Shown: piece after piece, positions 11,975-12,727 of the stretch
How the letters are laid out: every line of letters begins with the position of its first letter
Position numbering within the stretch: position 1 is the first letter of the stretch
Assembly (NCBI GenBank): GCA_949288625.1
Contig: CASEKZ010000088.1
Span: 1-12,727 of the forward strand
DNA length: 12,727 nt
Direction: 5' to 3'
Source of the DNA: an uncultured bacterium
Lineage (GTDB): Bacteria; Bacillota_I; Bacilli_A; RF39; UBA660
The notes under the pieces: model-generated
The model's database searches: none
Told to the model about the DNA's origin: nothing
What the model saw: only the letters and a program-made list of their open reading frames with translations
Program-made: the position numbers and the translations under genes

Positions 11975-12727
11975 ATGAATTATTATAACGAGATAAAACA
12001 AGAACTGGTAAATAACGAAGTATATAAAAAAGTAAAAGACTACTCTAAAAATAGAAGTGATTTAAAAACTTATTATACGGTGGGAAAATTTCTAAGTGAA
12101 GCTGGCAGGCATTATGGTGAAGGAATAATAAGTAAGTATTCTAAAAAATTAACTAATGAACTTAATAAAGGCTATAATACTTCTTCTTTAAAAAGAATGC
12201 GACAGTTTTATACGATGGTACAAAAAGGTGCGACATTGTCGCACCAATTAGCATGGAGTCATTATGTTGAGCTTCTGTCATTAAGAAATTTAGATAAAAT
12301 TAATTATTACATAAGAATAACAGAAGATTGGAATTTATCGGTAAGAGAATTAAGACGAAGAATTAAAAATAATGAATATGAAAGATTAGATGAAAAGACG
12401 AAAGAAAAGCTAATAACAAAAGAAGATAACAAAGTAGAAGATTTTATGAAAAATCCAATCCTTATAAAAAATAAGTTTAATACTAACAACATATCAGAGA
12501 AAATGTTGCAACAATTAATATTAGAAGATATACCATCTTTTTTGGATGAACTAGGTGATGGTTGTACGTTTATAAAAAATGAATTGAAAATAAAAATAGG
12601 TAGCAGATATAATTACATAGATTTACTATTATATAATATTAACTTTAATTGTTATGTAGTAGTTGAATTAAAAGTAACAGAGTTAAAAAAAGAACATGTT
12701 GGACAAATAGAAATATACATGAATTAC
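11975..12727 (+). CDS. YhcG/DUF1016-family PDDEXK nuclease, 3' end outside the window
   Basis: The frame is open for 251 codons and runs off the right edge. The N-terminal DUF1016 helical domain shows TYYTVGKFLSEAG, SSLKRMRQFY, the family signature LSHQLAWSHYVELL (88-101) and a WNLSVRELRRRI helix (119-130). The C-terminal PDDEXK domain shows FLDELGDG (189-196), catalytic Asp216 in YIDLLLY, Glu231 and Lys233 in VVVELKV, and Gln244 in EHVGQIEIYMNY. All expected catalytic residues are present, so the visible part looks intact. YhcG proteins are predicted DNA nucleases, often carried near type I restriction-modification or other defence genes. Their role is poorly known. The start is supported by GAAAGGAA and a -10 box. 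The terminator at 11883-11910 separates it from the housekeeping operon on the left. Confidence 0.88.
   Translation, partial: MNYYNEIKQELVNNEVYKKVKDYSKNRSDLKTYYTVGKFLSEAGRHYGEGIISKYSKKLTNELNKGYNTSSLKRMRQFYTMVQKGATLSHQLAWSHYVELLSLRNLDKINYYIRITEDWNLSVRELRRRIKNNEYERLDEKTKEKLITKEDNKVEDFMKNPILIKNKFNTNNISEKMLQQLILEDIPSFLDELGDGCTFIKNELKIKIGSRYNYIDLLLYNINFNCYVVVELKVTELKKEHVGQIEIYMNY
12227..12245. repeat. GC-rich perfect inverted repeat inside the YhcG-family gene
   Basis: GGTGCGAC (12227-12234), ATT, GTCGCACC (12238-12245). It encodes part of KGATLSHQ just before the WSHY signature. A further TGCGACA occurs in direct orientation at 12198-12204. It is by far the most GC-rich run of the gene. It may be chance within conserved codons, an RNA hairpin or a protein-binding site. 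Confidence 0.75.

Noticed and set aside
12307..12492. Minus-strand open frame at the right edge
   Set aside because: It is antisense to the YhcG-family gene, which shows its catalytic motifs in the plus frame.
1..12727. CRISPR array, tRNA, rRNA or insertion sequence
   Set aside because: No regularly spaced repeats, no cloverleaf or rRNA-like sequence and no transposase motifs or terminal repeats were seen on reading through the window.

Overview
The window is a very AT-rich stretch of bacterial chromosome. It most resembles a low-GC Firmicutes or a small-genome Bacilli/Mollicutes-related lineage. TGA, TAG and TAA all act as stops and tryptophan is TGG, so the standard bacterial code is used and a Mycoplasma-type code is excluded. 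A murE ligase carrying a DNPR motif points to a cell that makes peptidoglycan, probably with meso-diaminopimelate. Placement below that level is inference.

Left end (1-1673): the 3' part of a methionyl-tRNA synthetase gene is interrupted by an in-frame TAA, and 33 further MetRS-like codons follow before a second stop. After it lies about 700 bases without an intact gene. This holds several stem-loops and a decayed piece of a retron-type reverse transcriptase, with a YCDD catalytic box and a VTG motif still readable, then a terminator.

Middle left (1629-4664): an extended -10 promoter drives a two-gene alkylation-repair operon, ogt (O6-alkylguanine methyltransferase) and tag (3-methyladenine glycosylase I), overlapping by four bases. 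A VanZ-family membrane protein with a large extra C-terminal domain and a small four-helix membrane protein follow, each with its own extended -10 promoter. A perfect 29-base palindrome separates them and a strong terminator closes the second.

Middle (4699-7515): murE (cell wall), then thyA and folA, which form the dTMP/tetrahydrofolate cycle. thyA has its own promoter. A bidirectional terminator separates folA from a convergent minus-strand gene for a single-domain ClpC/ClpA-D1-like AAA+ ATPase (7514-8536).

Right (8537-11910): divergent promoters lead left to the AAA+ gene and right to an ndk - rsmE - membrane-anchored acidic protein - mtaB operon (nucleotide metabolism, rRNA and tRNA modification). 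A hairpin terminator ends it. The right edge opens with a truncated YhcG/DUF1016 PDDEXK nuclease gene, often seen in accessory or defence regions, with a GC-rich perfect inverted repeat inside the coding sequence.

Most of the window is housekeeping. The least ordinary items are the interrupted MetRS end, the retron-type RT relic, the stand-alone ClpC-D1-like ATPase, the palindrome at 4154-4182 and the nuclease gene at the right edge. I did not find an intact, clearly new system.
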